Counted from the stretch's first letter, positions 21,747-31,086 are shown. The stretch is 64,000 nucleotides of DNA from Halomonas urmiana (GCF_005780185.1 NZ_VBUI01000012.1:58864-122863), one strand, 5' to 3'. Notes: a model not told the origin generated them from the sequence alone. Program-made: numbers and translations.

Positions 21747-21829
21747 GAATTTGCTGGCCCCGCGCGCGATGACGCGATGATACGGACAGCCGCGACGATT
21801 GGATTGAATTTGCCGGCCCCGCGCGCGAT
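21747..21829. repeat. Paired direct repeat upstream of DAHP synthase
   Basis: GAATTTGC(T/C)GGCCCCGCG followed by CGCGAT occurs at 21747-21770 and again at 21806-21829, differing at one base in 24. The similarity extends upstream with insertions (CAGCCG(T/C)GACGAT). The copies are 59 bp apart and end 53 nt before the aroG-type start codon. Confidence 0.7.
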
Positions 21830-21881
21830 AGTAGATGCCAAATAATTTCGCCATTAGCGCAGACACGACACAGGAAGCACC

Positions 21882-22961
21882 ATGTCAGAACAGCAGGTCA
21901 ACAACCTCAACGTTCTCGCCCAGGACGTTCTGATCACCCCCGAGGCCCTGAAGCGGGAGATTCCCCTGACCGAGGCCGCCGAGCGCACGGTGATCGAGGG
22001 CCGTGAGACCATCCAGGCCATCCTCGACGGCCGCGACCCCCGCCTGCTGATGGTGGTGGGCCCGTGCTCCATCCACGACGTGGACGCCGCACTTGACTAC
22101 GCGCGCCAGCTTCGCCGCCTGGCCGACGAGGTCAAGGACAGCCTCTACATCGTGATGCGCGTCTACTTCGAGAAGCCGCGCACCACGGTGGGCTGGAAGG
22201 GCCTGATCAACGACCCGCACCTCAACGGCTCCTTCGAGATCGAGGAGGGACTGCATATCGCCCGCAAGCTGCTAGTGGAACTGGCCGAGATGGGCCTGCC
22301 ACTGGCCACCGAGGCACTGGACCCGATCTCGCCACAGTACCTCCAGGACTGCATCAGCTGGTCGGCCATCGGGGCGCGCACCACCGAATCTCAGACCCAC
22401 CGCGAGATGTCCTCCGGTCTCTCCTGCCCGGTGGGCTTCAAGAACGGCACCGACGGCAGCCTCGATGTCGCCGTCAACGCCCTGCAGTCGGTGGCCCACC
22501 CGCACAACTTCCTGGGCATCGACCAGGCCGGCCGGGTGGCGATCATCCGTACGCGTGGCAACGCCTACGGCCACGTGGTCCTGCGCGGCGGTAACGGCAA
22601 GCCCAACTACGATAGCGTCAGCGTGGCGCTGGCCGAGCAGGAGCTGAACCAGGCCAAGCTGAAGCCCAACATCATGATCGACTGCTCCCACGCCAACTCC
22701 AACAAGGACGCGGCCCTTCAGCCGCTGGTACTGGAGAACGTCACCAACCAGATCCTCGAGGGCAATCACTCGATCATCGGGCTGATGGTGGAATCCAACC
22801 TCGGCTGGGGCAATCAGAAGATGACCGAGGATCCCAGCGAGCTCACGTACGGGGTGTCGATCACCGACGCCTGCATCGACTGGGACACCACCGTCGAGGC
22901 GTTCAAGCGCATGAACGAGAAGCTCGCCCCGGTGCTGGCCAAGCGTCGCCAGGCTGCCTGA
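21882..22961 (+). CDS. aroG: Class I 3-deoxy-7-phosphoheptulonate (DAHP) synthase
   Basis: First committed step of the shikimate pathway, condensing phosphoenolpyruvate and erythrose 4-phosphate. The 359-residue product has the type I signatures VVGPCSIHD, KPRTTVGWKGLINDP, GARTTESQTHREM with the catalytic Arg, PVGFKNGTDG and the metal-binding DCSHANSNKD. The ATG is preceded by AGGA. It is monocistronic, with a strong hairpin after it. The sequence does not show which aromatic amino acid inhibits it, so the symbol is generic. Confidence 0.93.
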   Translation: MSEQQVNNLNVLAQDVLITPEALKREIPLTEAAERTVIEGRETIQAILDGRDPRLLMVVGPCSIHDVDAALDYARQLRRLADEVKDSLYIVMRVYFEKPRTTVGWKGLINDPHLNGSFEIEEGLHIARKLLVELAEMGLPLATEALDPISPQYLQDCISWSAIGARTTESQTHREMSSGLSCPVGFKNGTDGSLDVAVNALQSVAHPHNFLGIDQAGRVAIIRTRGNAYGHVVLRGGNGKPNYDSVSVALAEQELNQAKLKPNIMIDCSHANSNKDAALQPLVLENVTNQILEGNHSIIGLMVESNLGWGNQKMTEDPSELTYGVSITDACIDWDTTVEAFKRMNEKLAPVLAKRRQAA

Positions 22962-22995
22962 GCGCCCTGCCCCGCGTGAGTCGCGGTCACGACAT

Positions 22996-23027
22996 GAGAC
23001 GGGCCCGCCAAATGGCGGGCCCGTCTC
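22996..23027 (+). terminator. Terminator hairpin after DAHP synthase
   Basis: GAGACGGGCCCGCC, an AAAT loop and GGCGGGCCCGTCTC form a perfect 14-bp stem. It lies 35 nt after the stop codon and is followed only by GTT, so the U-tract is weak. Confidence 0.7.
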
Positions 23028-23104
23028 GTTGGCGGAGATAATTCGCGGATAGCCCCGTCTCAGGGATAGCCCCGCCTCATGGAACGACCTGCCTCGTACC
23101 AGGC

Positions 23105-23962
23105 CTATCTCGCCGCACGATCCCGGATCAGCTCGCCCGCCCAGGGCAGCGCCTCGGGATAGGCCGCGGCGTCCAGCACGAACTCCTGGCCCCGAGCCAC
23201 GGCCCGGAGCTCGGTGTGCTCCGCCCGCTGCCGCCAGCGGCCGGGGTCGGCGTGGTAGGAGAGCGGCGGACGACCGCGGCGCGGATACCACCAGGCCGGC
23301 AGCCACCAGTCGGAGACCCTCGCGGCGCTCGGCGCGGTGAGCCGCAGGGACGGCGCGTCATGGGAGAAGACGCCGGCGCCCGGCAGGGTGTCGGCGAGTC
23401 CGTCGAGAGCCAGATGACGGCGGGCGACATAGAGCACGTTGTTGCTCGCCCGACGCTGGCAGTGCGGATGGCCGCTCGCCCACGCCATTTCCGCCGGCAG
23501 CGGACCGTCCAGGGACAGTACGCGCTCCACCTGCATCCAGCCCCAGAGCAGGTGGCGAGGCCGCGCCTCCGGCACGAAGGCCCAGCCGTCGCGGCCTGGC
23601 GCGACCCGGCGGAAGAGCCCGAAGAATAGGAACAGATCCCCCGGCCCGACACCCTGATTGCGCAGGTGGCCCTGGGCCTGTCCCATCTGGCCGAACAGCG
23701 GGCGCCAGCCCGGGTGGCGAGACAGGCTCGCTTCCAGCAGATCGGGGTCGAGATGCACCCGATCTCGAGCAGTGAGCCGGCCCCGGGTCAGGTCACTGAC
23801 CAGGGGGGCCAGCGGCTCGCCGTCCTGGGCGAGCTCGCCGTAGGTCGTGAGGGAGTGGTCGTCGGGAATGGGCAGCACGATCAGCCGCCCGTCGGGCAGG
23901 ATCGGGCTCGGCACACCACCGGCGGCGCTGTCGAAGCCCTTGCGGCTGAGGATCAGCTTCAT
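23105..23962 (-). CDS. Probable Nmad3 (nucleotide modification associated) domain protein
   Basis: The 285-residue product begins MKLILSRKGFDSAAGGVPSP and continues ILPDGRLIVLPIPDDHS. I recognise this N terminus as that of the Nmad3 family, a domain inferred by others from gene context to associate with DNA base modification; no biochemical function is known to me. It has no signal peptide or membrane segment. Visible conserved-looking blocks are GDLFLFFGLFRR, HLLWGWMQVERV, HPHCQRRASNNVLYVARRHL and LRLTAPSAARVSDWWLP. The start overlaps the dinG stop (ATGA), so the two are translationally coupled. Its function here is unknown. Confidence 0.7.
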   Translation of the reverse strand: MKLILSRKGFDSAAGGVPSPILPDGRLIVLPIPDDHSLTTYGELAQDGEPLAPLVSDLTRGRLTARDRVHLDPDLLEASLSRHPGWRPLFGQMGQAQGHLRNQGVGPGDLFLFFGLFRRVAPGRDGWAFVPEARPRHLLWGWMQVERVLSLDGPLPAEMAWASGHPHCQRRASNNVLYVARRHLALDGLADTLPGAGVFSHDAPSLRLTAPSAARVSDWWLPAWWYPRRGRPPLSYHADPGRWRQRAEHTELRAVARGQEFVLDAAAYPEALPWAGELIRDRAAR

Positions 23963-26106
23963 CCGGCGTCCTGCACCACCCCGTCGATCTCGCGCACGAA
24001 GGGCGGCAGGGCGTCGAGCAGCGCACGGCCGTAGCGACGCGTCAGCACCCGACGGTCGAGCAAGGTAATGCGCCCCTGGTCGGCCTCCTTGCGGATCAGT
24101 CGACCGCAGGCCTGCACCAGCTTGATCGAGGCGTCGGGTACGCTGATGCGCATGAAGGGGTTGCCGCCCCGGCTCTCGATCCACTCGGCCAGGGTCGCCC
24201 CCACCGGATCATCCGGCACCGAGAAGGGCAGCCGAGTGATCACCACGTGGGTCAGGTAGTCGCCGGGCAGGTCGATGCCCTCGGCGAAGCTCGCCAGGCC
24301 GAAGATGATGCTGCCCTCCCCCGCATCGACCCGCGCCCGATGGCGGGTGATCAGCTCGCGCTTGGGCAGCCGGTCCTGGGCCAGCACCCGCTCGCGGCGC
24401 GCCCGGGAGAGCGCCTTCTCCACGCCGCGCAGCTGCGCCCGGGACGAGAAGAGCATCAACACCGCCTCCCGCTCGCCGAGGGCCTCGACGAAGTCGACGA
24501 TGGCCCGCTCATGACCCTCGCGGTTGGCGGGATCGACCGCCTCGCGGGGCACGCTGAGTACCGCCCGGGAGTAGTCGAAGGGGCTCGGCAGGCGCTGGTA
24601 GCGATAGCGATTGGCCAGCCCGGCCCGCTCCTGGAGACGCTCGAAGCGGCCCAGTGCGGTGAGGGTCGCCGAGGTGATCACGGCGCCATAGGTGCGGCCC
24701 CAGAGGTTGCGCGCCAGGGTGTGCGCCGCCGAGACCGGGCTCGCCGAAAAGTTCAACTCCGGCTCGCCATTGAAACGCTCCAGGGTCAGCCAGCGGGCCC
24801 GGGGCGGCTCGCCCTCGGGGTCCGTCTCGGCGAAGGCCACCCAGAGGACATGGGCCTCCAGGGCCCGACCGTGCAGCAGCGCCACCAGCGGCAGCCAGGC
24901 CTCGGCCTGCTCTCGGGGCAGGCCGGTGTGCTTCTCCGGGTCGAGGCTCTCGCGCAGGATGTCCGCCATGGACTCCAGGGTCCGCGAGAGTTCGGCGAAC
25001 AGCGTCACCAGGCCGTCGGCATGCTCGCGCAGCGCGTCCGGCACGCGCCCCATCTCGAAGCGATGGTGCCGGCTCTCCTCGCCCTCGCCAAGCCCCTGGG
25101 GTCGGCCGGCGAGCTGGTGACCCAGCGCGAACGCCTCACCGAGGCGCGGCTCCAGCACGTTGATCGCCTCGGGCAGCCCGGCCAGCAGGCGGGCCAGGGT
25201 CGGCTGCACGGCCAGCGCCTGGTTGAGCTCGGTGAGCGAGCTCTTCAGGGTGCGCAGCCAGCGCAGCGCCCCGCCGATGGCGATGCGATGGGTGAAGTGC
25301 TGCAGCGCCTTGTCGGGAAGGTGATGCCCCTCGTCGAAGACGTGGATGCAGTCGCCGGGGTCGGGCAGCACCACGCCACCGCCCAGCGCCAGGTCGGCCA
25401 GCACCAGGTCGTGGTTGGCGACGATGATGTCGGCGCTGTCGAGGTGGCGGCGGGAGCGGAAGAAGGCGCAGGAGGCGAAGTGGCCGCAGCGGCGATTGGT
25501 GCACTGGCGATGATCCACGGTCAGGCGGCGCCAGTGGCCGTCGTCGATGGCCTCGGGCCAGCTGTCACGATCACCCTCCCAGCGCCCGTTGCCGTAGGCA
25601 TCACCGAGCTCCTTGACCAGCGCCTGGAAGTCGTCGCCGCCGCTGGCCAGCGACTGCTCGAAGAGCGACAGCGTCGGGTTCTCCTCGCCGCCGTCCAGCG
25701 CCTGATCGAGGCGCGCCACGCAGACGTAGCGGCCGCGCCCCTTGGCCAGGGCGTAGTCGAAGGAGAGCCCGCTGTGGGCCTTGAGCGAGGGCAGGTCCTG
25801 ATGGAGCACCTGCTCCTGCAGGGCCACGGTAGCGGTGGCGATGACGAGCCGCTTGCCGCGGGCCTTAGCCACCGGCAGCGCGGCCAGCAGGTAAGCCAGC
25901 GTCTTGCCGGTGCCGGTGCCGGCCTCCAGCACGCAGACGTGTTCGTCGCTTAGGCGTCGGCCGGCCTCATCCGCCTCGATGCCCGCCAGGGTGCGGGCGA
26001 TCTCGGCGATCATCAGCCGCTGCCCGTAGCGCGGGGTGAGCCCCAGGCCCTCGAGCACGTGGCGATAGGCCTCCTGGATCTCGCCCTTCAGCGCCTCGTC
26101 AAGCAT
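23959..26106 (-). CDS. dinG: ATP-dependent DNA helicase DinG
   Basis: XPD-like 5'-3' iron-sulfur helicase that resolves R-loops and replication obstacles. The 715-residue product (E. coli 716) has Walker A EAGTGTGKT (about residues 62-70). Four cysteines for the [4Fe-4S] cluster are visible: one in GRYVCVARL and three in CTNRRCGHFASC. The DEAH-box variant is FDEGHHLP, and motif VI is QACGRLIRKEADQG. It is coupled to the downstream Nmad3-like gene, and an AAGC-rich repeat separates it from rhlB. Confidence 0.93.
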   Translation of the reverse strand: MLDEALKGEIQEAYRHVLEGLGLTPRYGQRLMIAEIARTLAGIEADEAGRRLSDEHVCVLEAGTGTGKTLAYLLAALPVAKARGKRLVIATATVALQEQVLHQDLPSLKAHSGLSFDYALAKGRGRYVCVARLDQALDGGEENPTLSLFEQSLASGGDDFQALVKELGDAYGNGRWEGDRDSWPEAIDDGHWRRLTVDHRQCTNRRCGHFASCAFFRSRRHLDSADIIVANHDLVLADLALGGGVVLPDPGDCIHVFDEGHHLPDKALQHFTHRIAIGGALRWLRTLKSSLTELNQALAVQPTLARLLAGLPEAINVLEPRLGEAFALGHQLAGRPQGLGEGEESRHHRFEMGRVPDALREHADGLVTLFAELSRTLESMADILRESLDPEKHTGLPREQAEAWLPLVALLHGRALEAHVLWVAFAETDPEGEPPRARWLTLERFNGEPELNFSASPVSAAHTLARNLWGRTYGAVITSATLTALGRFERLQERAGLANRYRYQRLPSPFDYSRAVLSVPREAVDPANREGHERAIVDFVEALGEREAVLMLFSSRAQLRGVEKALSRARRERVLAQDRLPKRELITRHRARVDAGEGSIIFGLASFAEGIDLPGDYLTHVVITRLPFSVPDDPVGATLAEWIESRGGNPFMRISVPDASIKLVQACGRLIRKEADQGRITLLDRRVLTRRYGRALLDALPPFVREIDGVVQDAG

Positions 26107-26120
26107 ATCCGTCCTAGCGG

Positions 26121-26244
26121 TAAACCTTAAGCCGTAAGCTGTGAGAGAAAAACATTCCAGCTGCGCCTAACCTGGCTCTATGGGCGGCTCCGCCAAAGCT
26201 GCAAGCCCTTTATTACTTAAGGCTTACAGCTTATAGCTAACAGC
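26121..26244. repeat. AAGC-rich inverted repeat pair between rhlB and dinG
   Basis: CCTTAAGCCGTAAGCTGT (26125-26142) and, in opposite orientation, a block at 26216-26244 containing CTTAAGGCTTACAGCTTATA use the same units as the repeat at the recO 3' end. They flank about 70 nt of unassigned sequence in the dinG-rhlB spacer. Confidence 0.65.
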
Positions 26245-26249
26245 TGCCG

Positions 26250-27524
26250 TTAAAGCAGCCCTTCCGGCGGGTGTTCGCACGGCAGCTTGTCGTTGATGTA
26301 GCGCTCGATCTCCGGCAGGGAGAAGGCGTCCTCCTCGCCGACGAAGCTGATCGATACGCCCTTGGCGCCGGCACGGCCGGTGCGGCCGATGCGGTGGACG
26401 TAGTCCTCCGGATCCTCCGGCAGGGTGTAGTTGATCACGTGGCTGACATCCTCGATGTGGATGCCGCGCCCCGCCACGTCGGTGGCCACCAGCACCTGGA
26501 TCTTGCCCTCGCGGAACTTCTCGAGGGTCTCGATGCGCTGGTTCTGGGGCACGTCGCCGGAGAGCATGGCGGCGTTGATGCCGGCCTTCTCGAGCAGGTC
26601 GTCGAGCTTGCGCACCAGGTCGCGGCGGTTGCCGAAGACCATCACGCGATCGAAGCTCTCCTGCTTGAGCAGGTTGACCAGCAGACGCTGCTTGTCCTCG
26701 TCGCCGACCAGGTAGACGCGCTGGTCGATATCGGCGGCGTTGTCGACGGTGACCGCGATTTCCACGTGGGCCGGCTGATGGGTCCACTGGCTAGCCAGGT
26801 TGAGGATGTCCTGGCTGAAGGTCGCCGAGAACAGGAAGGTCTGGCGCTGCTCGGTGCTGGGCGTATGGCGGATGATGCGCTTGACGTCGGGAATGAAGCC
26901 CATCGACAGCATGCGGTCGGCCTCATCGAGCACCAGCACTTCCACCTGGGTCAGGTCGACATCGCGCTTCTCATGGAAGTCCAGCAGCCGGCCGGGAGTG
27001 GCGACCAGGAGGTCGAGCTTGTCGCCCAGCGCCTCGCGCTGCTTCTGGTAGTCCATGCCGCCCACCACGCTCGCCACCTTGAGGTCGGTGAAGCGGGCCA
27101 GAGCCTTGGCGTCCTTCTCGATCTGCAGCGCCAGCTCGCGGGTCGGGGCCACGATCAGCGCGCGCGGCGCGCCCGGCTTCTGGGCGTTGGGCGCTTCCTC
27201 CTCGAGGAAGTAGGTCAGGATCGAGATCAGGAAGGCCGCGGTCTTGCCGGTGCCGGTCTGGGCCTTGCCGACCACGTCGCCGCCCAGCAGGGTCTGAGCC
27301 AGGGCCTCGGCCTGGATCGGCGTGCAGTATTCAAACCCCAGGGCATGGATCGCCCGCATCAGCGGCAGCGGCAGATCGAAGTCGTGGAAGCGCCACTTGC
27401 CCGCCACGGCAGGGACCTGGAACTGGCGCAGATCCCAGTTCGACTGACGCCGCCGCGGCTTGCGCCGCCGACGCTTGGGCTTGCGGTTCTGGGCCGGTGC
27501 TGGGGTCTGTTCCGACTCGCTCAT
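26250..27524 (-). CDS. rhlB: ATP-dependent RNA helicase RhlB
   Basis: DEAD-box helicase that unwinds RNA and in E. coli works in the RNA degradosome. The 424-residue product has an Arg/Lys-rich N-terminal stretch (residues 14-27, [13 protein letters not shown]). The helicase motifs are the Q motif [43 protein letters not shown] and [10 protein letters not shown]. The start [11 protein letters not shown] has no obvious ribosome site, but no better start is visible upstream. The basic N-terminal extension resembles the Pseudomonas-type RhlB. Confidence 0.9.
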   Translation of the reverse strand: MSESEQTPAPAQNRKPKRRRRKPRRRQSNWDLRQFQVPAVAGKWRFHDFDLPLPLMRAIHALGFEYCTPIQAEALAQTLLGGDVVGKAQTGTGKTAAFLISILTYFLEEEAPNAQKPGAPRALIVAPTRELALQIEKDAKALARFTDLKVASVVGGMDYQKQREALGDKLDLLVATPGRLLDFHEKRDVDLTQVEVLVLDEADRMLSMGFIPDVKRIIRHTPSTEQRQTFLFSATFSQDILNLASQWTHQPAHVEIAVTVDNAADIDQRVYLVGDEDKQRLLVNLLKQESFDRVMVFGNRRDLVRKLDDLLEKAGINAAMLSGDVPQNQRIETLEKFREGKIQVLVATDVAGRGIHIEDVSHVINYTLPEDPEDYVHRIGRTGRAGAKGVSISFVGEEDAFSLPEIERYINDKLPCEHPPEGLL

Positions 27525-27577
27525 AGGCTGTGCTGTCTTGTCCGTTTCAGTGGATGGGGTGCGTGACGCAAACCGGC

Positions 27578-27583
27578 ATTGTA
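27578..27583 (-). promoter_or_regulatory. Candidate rhlB promoter (-10 box)
   Basis: TACAAT on the minus strand, 54 nt upstream of the rhlB start; no convincing -35. It lies in the 167-nt spacer shared with the divergent small basic gene. Confidence 0.4.
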
Positions 27584-27658
27584 ACAGCCTCCGGCGGCGA
27601 GGGCGCCCCCGGACGCCTGTCGGCGGTTGATTGCTGTCGGCAGGTGGGTCGCGGCTGC

Positions 27659-27664
27659 TAGAAT
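27659..27664 (+). promoter_or_regulatory. Candidate promoter for the small basic protein and xthA (-10 box)
   Basis: TAGAAT lies 28 nt before the start codon at 27692 and 17 nt before the ribosome site AGGAG. No good -35 was found. Confidence 0.45.
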
Positions 27665-27691
27665 GGCGCCCTGACATGCAGGAGTTGCACC

Positions 27692-27928
27692 ATGACACGC
27701 CAAAAGAAGACCCGCTCGCTGGCCGACAAGGTGAAGATTCGCACCGGCAAGCGCAAGGATTTCAAGAAGTGGCGCCACGAGAATCCCGATCAGGTGACCT
27801 CGTCGACCCGCTTTTCCCAGAAGAAGCGCCAGCAGCGCAAGCTGCAGGCGGCTCGCAAGCAGGCCCGCCAGGAAGCGGGGCCGTCCATCGAGATTCACCC
27901 CGACACGACCGAGCACAAGGACGACTGA
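27692..27928 (+). CDS. Small highly basic protein of unknown function
   Basis: A 78-residue product, [18 protein letters not shown]..., with Lys, Arg and Gln throughout and an acidic last dozen residues. It has no signal peptide or membrane segment. AGGAG sits 7 nt before the ATG and a -10-like TAGAAT lies upstream, so it looks expressed. The xthA start follows its stop by 3 nt, so the two are probably co-transcribed. The composition suggests nucleic-acid or ribosome binding, but I do not recognise the family. Confidence 0.75.
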   Translation: MTRQKKTRSLADKVKIRTGKRKDFKKWRHENPDQVTSSTRFSQKKRQQRKLQAARKQARQEAGPSIEIHPDTTEHKDD

Positions 27929-27931
27929 CCG

Positions 27932-28759
27932 ATGCGCCTGGTGTCATTCAACATCAACGGCATTCGTGCCCGCCTGCACCAGCTCGAGGCCTTGATCGAG
28001 GCGCATCGCCCGGCCGTGATCGGCCTGCAGGAGACCAAGGTTCAGGACAGCGAGTTTCCCGTGGCCGCCGTGGAGGCGATGGGCTACCGGGTCGAGTTTC
28101 ACGGTCAGAAGGGCCACTACGGCGTGGCCCTGATGATCGACACGGCCCAATGCGGCGAGCCCGAGGCAATCTTCAAGGGATTTCCCGACGACGGGGACGA
28201 GGCCCAGAGCCGCATGATCGGCGCCCGGCTGTCACCGGGCGGCGGCACGCCGATCACGGTCTGGAACGGCTACTTCCCCCAGGGCGAGAACGTCGAGCAC
28301 CCGGTGAAGTTTCCCCACAAGCGTGAGTTCTACGCCCAGCTCCAGCGCCTGCTGGAGACACAGCATCGCCCCGAAGAACGCCTGGCGGTGATGGGAGACT
28401 TCAACATCTCCCCCGAGGACCTCGACATCGGCATCGGCGAGGCCAACCGCAAGCGCTGGCTGCGCGAGGGCAAGACCAGTTTCCAGCCGGTGGAGCGCGA
28501 GTGGCTGGCCGGCATCAAGGCCTGGGGCCTGACCGACAGCTACCGTATTCGCTACCCGGAGGTCGACGACCGCTTCAGCTGGTTCGACTACCGCTCCCGC
28601 GGCTTCGAGCGCGAGCCACGGCGCGGGCTACGCATCGATCATATCCTGGTCAGCGCGCCGCTCGCCGAGCGCGTCGCGGACGCCGGCATCGACTACGCGC
28701 TGCGCGCCATGGAGAAGCCCTCGGATCACGCCCCGGTCTGGACCGAGCTCTCGCTCTGA
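27932..28759 (+). CDS. xthA: Exodeoxyribonuclease III
   Basis: AP endonuclease and 3'-5' exonuclease of base-excision repair. The 275-residue product closely follows E. coli XthA (268): [10 protein letters not shown], the metal-binding Glu in [39 protein letters not shown], the [13 protein letters not shown] loop, LRIDHIL and the catalytic [10 protein letters not shown]. It follows the small basic gene by 3 nt. Its last 34 bp overlap the convergent TPR gene. Confidence 0.96.
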   Translation: MRLVSFNINGIRARLHQLEALIEAHRPAVIGLQETKVQDSEFPVAAVEAMGYRVEFHGQKGHYGVALMIDTAQCGEPEAIFKGFPDDGDEAQSRMIGARLSPGGGTPITVWNGYFPQGENVEHPVKFPHKREFYAQLQRLLETQHRPEERLAVMGDFNISPEDLDIGIGEANRKRWLREGKTSFQPVEREWLAGIKAWGLTDSYRIRYPEVDDRFSWFDYRSRGFEREPRRGLRIDHILVSAPLAERVADAGIDYALRAMEKPSDHAPVWTELSL

Positions 28760-29892
28760 TCGCCCGTCGGCGGGGCGCCCTGCTCCGCCCCACCGGACAG
28801 CGAGGCGAGCCACGCCTCGGCCTCCTCGGCGCCCAGCGCGCGGGCCCGCCTCAGGGCGCGGCCCGCCAGCGCCGCCTCTCCCCAGCCGTGGGCGAGCTGG
28901 CCCAGGCGCAGCCAGTCATCCGCCTGCTCGCTTTCACGGGCCACCGCCTCCCAGGCCGAGAGCGCCCGGCCATGGTCGCGGGCCGCCTCCCAGGCCCTGG
29001 CCAGCAGTCGCCGCTGGCGCGCATCACTCGCCAGCACGCCGGCCTCAAGCCCTCTCTCCAGATGCTCGGCCGCCCGTGCGGGGGTACCCCCGGCGAGATG
29101 CAGGCTCGCCATGCGGCGCAGGTCCTCCTCGCCTGACAGCGCTCCCCGCTGCCAGCCGGCCTCCCAGAGCGCCGCGGCGAGCGCCGGATCCCCCAGGTGC
29201 TGCGCCAGCGCCGCGGCACGGCGCCACGCCTGGGGCGACGCCTCGCGATCCAGGCCCTCGCGCAGCAGCGACAGGGCCTCGCCGTCGCGGCCCGCCTGTC
29301 GATAGATAGTGAGCGCCAGTGTCCGACGATCCTCTCCCTGCGGCGCTTCATCCAGCGCCTCGAGCCGCGTGGCGGCCGACTCCCAGCGCTCCAGCTCGGT
29401 CAGCCAGCCGATCAGCCGCCAGCACTCGTCGGCGGGAGGCGCCGACGTCGCCTCCAGCCAGCGGGCGAGGCGGTCCACGGCCAGGGGCGTTCGCCCCGCG
29501 GCGCGATACTGGAATGCCGCCTCGCGACGGCGCGCCTGGCGCCAGGCCGCCGGGGCCGGTTCGCTTTTCACCGCGGCATCCAGCCACTCGGCGGCTTGCC
29601 CGTGTTCCCCCTGACGCGCCGCGGCACCGGCCGCCAGCTGCAGGTAGAGGGCCCGCGCCCAGCGATCGGCGTCGTTGCCCGCCGCCAGGCGTTCAGCCTG
29701 GCGGCGCGCCTTGCCCAGCACCTCGGCGGGTGCCTGCTCGAGCCGGGCCTCGAGGCCCTTCAGATCGCGAATGAAGCTTCCGGGCAGGGCCGGCTGGGCC
29801 TGCAGCGAGGCAGAGGCCATCAGCAGCAAGACCGAGAGGCCGGTCAGCAGGCCTTTCAAGCTCGGGCGATATCGAATCACACCATGGGGCAT
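28726..29892 (-). CDS. TPR-repeat protein of the TonB2-type system
   Basis: A 388-residue precursor with an N-terminal signal or anchor segment ([19 protein letters not shown], about 14-32) and then Ala/Arg/Leu-rich helical repeats of TPR type over about residues 40-370. It is last in a six-gene minus-strand operon (DUF3450, TtpC-like, ExbB, ExbD, TonB, TPR). That order matches the Vibrio TonB2 locus, where a TPR protein ends the cluster. It starts 4 nt after the tonB stop behind AGGTGAG. Periplasmic location is inferred; its exact role in energy transfer is not established here. Confidence 0.82.
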   Translation of the reverse strand: MPHGVIRYRPSLKGLLTGLSVLLLMASASLQAQPALPGSFIRDLKGLEARLEQAPAEVLGKARRQAERLAAGNDADRWARALYLQLAAGAAARQGEHGQAAEWLDAAVKSEPAPAAWRQARRREAAFQYRAAGRTPLAVDRLARWLEATSAPPADECWRLIGWLTELERWESAATRLEALDEAPQGEDRRTLALTIYRQAGRDGEALSLLREGLDREASPQAWRRAAALAQHLGDPALAAALWEAGWQRGALSGEEDLRRMASLHLAGGTPARAAEHLERGLEAGVLASDARQRRLLARAWEAARDHGRALSAWEAVARESEQADDWLRLGQLAHGWGEAALAGRALRRARALGAEEAEAWLASLSGGAEQGAPPTGDQSESSVQTGA

Positions 29893-29896
29893 GGGC

Positions 29897-30682
29897 TCAC
29901 CTCAGCTGAAACTCGAGTCGTTGTCGGGCGCGGCGCAGTCGGCCATCGGCCGCGAAGCGCCAGTCGGCCACGGCACGCGTGGCCGCCTCGTCGAAGACGC
30001 GACGCGGGCGGGCATCGACCACCTGGACCGAGCCGGACTTTACCCGGCCGTCGGGGCGGATCAGGAACTCCACCACCACGTGCCCCTCGAGGCCGCGGCG
30101 CTGGGCGCGACGCGGGTAGCTCGGCGGCACGCGACGGGTGGGCGTCGCCTGCCCCACATCCTGCACCGTCTGGCGGGCCTCGCCATCGGCGCTCGGCGTG
30201 CCCTGCCCCGAGGCGGCGGCCTGCGCCGACGCCTCGTTAGCCGAAGGCGCCGGGCTCGGCGGCGCGGTCGACGGAGCCGGCTGGGGTTCCGGCTCAGGCG
30301 TCGGCTCAGGCGGGGGCTCGGGGGCCGCCTCCGTCAGCTCGGGCAGCGCGGTGTCGAGCTCGGCGATCTCCTCGGGCTGCACCGACGGAGGACCGGCAAG
30401 CGTCGGTTCCGGCAGTGACAAGGTGCTATCAGGCATGGGCGCCGGTGGCGGCGGAGTAGGCGGAGCGGGCCGAGGCGCCAACGGCGCGCTGACGGGGGGG
30501 GCGGCCGCCGGCGCTTCGGCCGCTTCTGCCGGCCGCTCCATGGCGTCGGCCATGCTCATCGTCATGACCATCTCGCGCCGCTCGATGTCCGCCTCGGGCG
30601 GCGCCACCAGCAGCGCCAGCCCCCAGAACAGCAGCAGCGCCAGGGACGCACCGGCCAACGCCGCCAGCGGCCAGCGAATCAC
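29897..30682 (-). CDS. tonB: TonB energy-transducing protein
   Basis: Couples the ExbB-ExbD proton motor to outer-membrane receptors. The 261-residue product has an N-terminal membrane anchor (about 6-26, LAALAGASLALLLFWGLALL). A long Pro/Ala/Glu-rich periplasm-spanning linker follows (about 55-170), then the TonB C-terminal domain (about 180-261) with PPSYPRRAQRRGLEGHVVVEF and FDEAATRAVADWRF. It is longer than the short TonB2 proteins of Vibrio because of the Pro-rich linker. The start overlaps the exbD stop (ATGA). It probably serves the three receptors in this island. Confidence 0.92.
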   Translation of the reverse strand: MIRWPLAALAGASLALLLFWGLALLVAPPEADIERREMVMTMSMADAMERPAEAAEAPAAAPPVSAPLAPRPAPPTPPPPAPMPDSTLSLPEPTLAGPPSVQPEEIAELDTALPELTEAAPEPPPEPTPEPEPQPAPSTAPPSPAPSANEASAQAAASGQGTPSADGEARQTVQDVGQATPTRRVPPSYPRRAQRRGLEGHVVVEFLIRPDGRVKSGSVQVVDARPRRVFDEAATRAVADWRFAADGRLRRARQRLEFQLR

Positions 30683-31086
30683 GCGCCCTCCCGCGAGGCC
30701 GCCACCGCGATCTGCTCGACGCCCGCCTCACGCAGGCGATCCATCACCTCGACCAGCAGGCCGGTGGTGGAGGCACGGTCGGCTTGGATCACCACCCCAC
30801 CGGCCTCGCTCACCAGCGGCGCCACGGCCTCGCCGACGCGATGCGCGTCTACCGGCTCACCATCGACCCACACAGCGCCCTCGGCGGTCAGGGCCACCAT
30901 CACCTGGGCCTCAGGCCGCGGCGTCGCGCCGCTCGACGAGGGACGCTCGATCTCAACGCCGCTCTCCTTGACGAAGCTGGTGGTGACGATGAAGAAGATC
31001 AGCATGATGAAGACGACATCCAGCATGGGAGTCAGGTTGACCTCGCTGGACTCGCCGCTGTCGGCACTCAGGCGACGCCTACGCAT
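30679..31086 (-). CDS. exbD: ExbD biopolymer transport protein
   Basis: Inner-membrane partner of ExbB in the proton-driven TonB motor. The 135-residue product starts MRRRRLSADSGESSEVNLTP. One membrane helix spans about 20-42 (MLDVVFIMLIFFIVTTSFV), and the essential Asp lies in LTPMLDVVFIMLIFF. The periplasmic domain contains VQADRASTTGLLVEVMD-like sequence (VIQADRASTTG). The start was chosen for its conserved N terminus; it overlaps exbB by 3 nt on the same strand. Confidence 0.92.
   Translation of the reverse strand: MRRRRLSADSGESSEVNLTPMLDVVFIMLIFFIVTTSFVKESGVEIERPSSSGATPRPEAQVMVALTAEGAVWVDGEPVDAHRVGEAVAPLVSEAGGVVIQADRASTTGLLVEVMDRLREAGVEQIAVAASREGA

Larger units (their letters stand above)
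21511..21881. other. 371-nt divergent spacer between algU and the DAHP synthase gene
   Basis: No gene was recognised here. It holds an 18-bp perfect palindrome close to algU, a minus-strand TTGACA (21588-21593) that could be a -35 for algU without a convincing -10, and two direct repeats on the DAHP synthase side. A GGAACACTT string on the minus strand (about 21643-21651) resembles a sigma-E -35, but no matching -10 was found. Confidence 0.5.
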
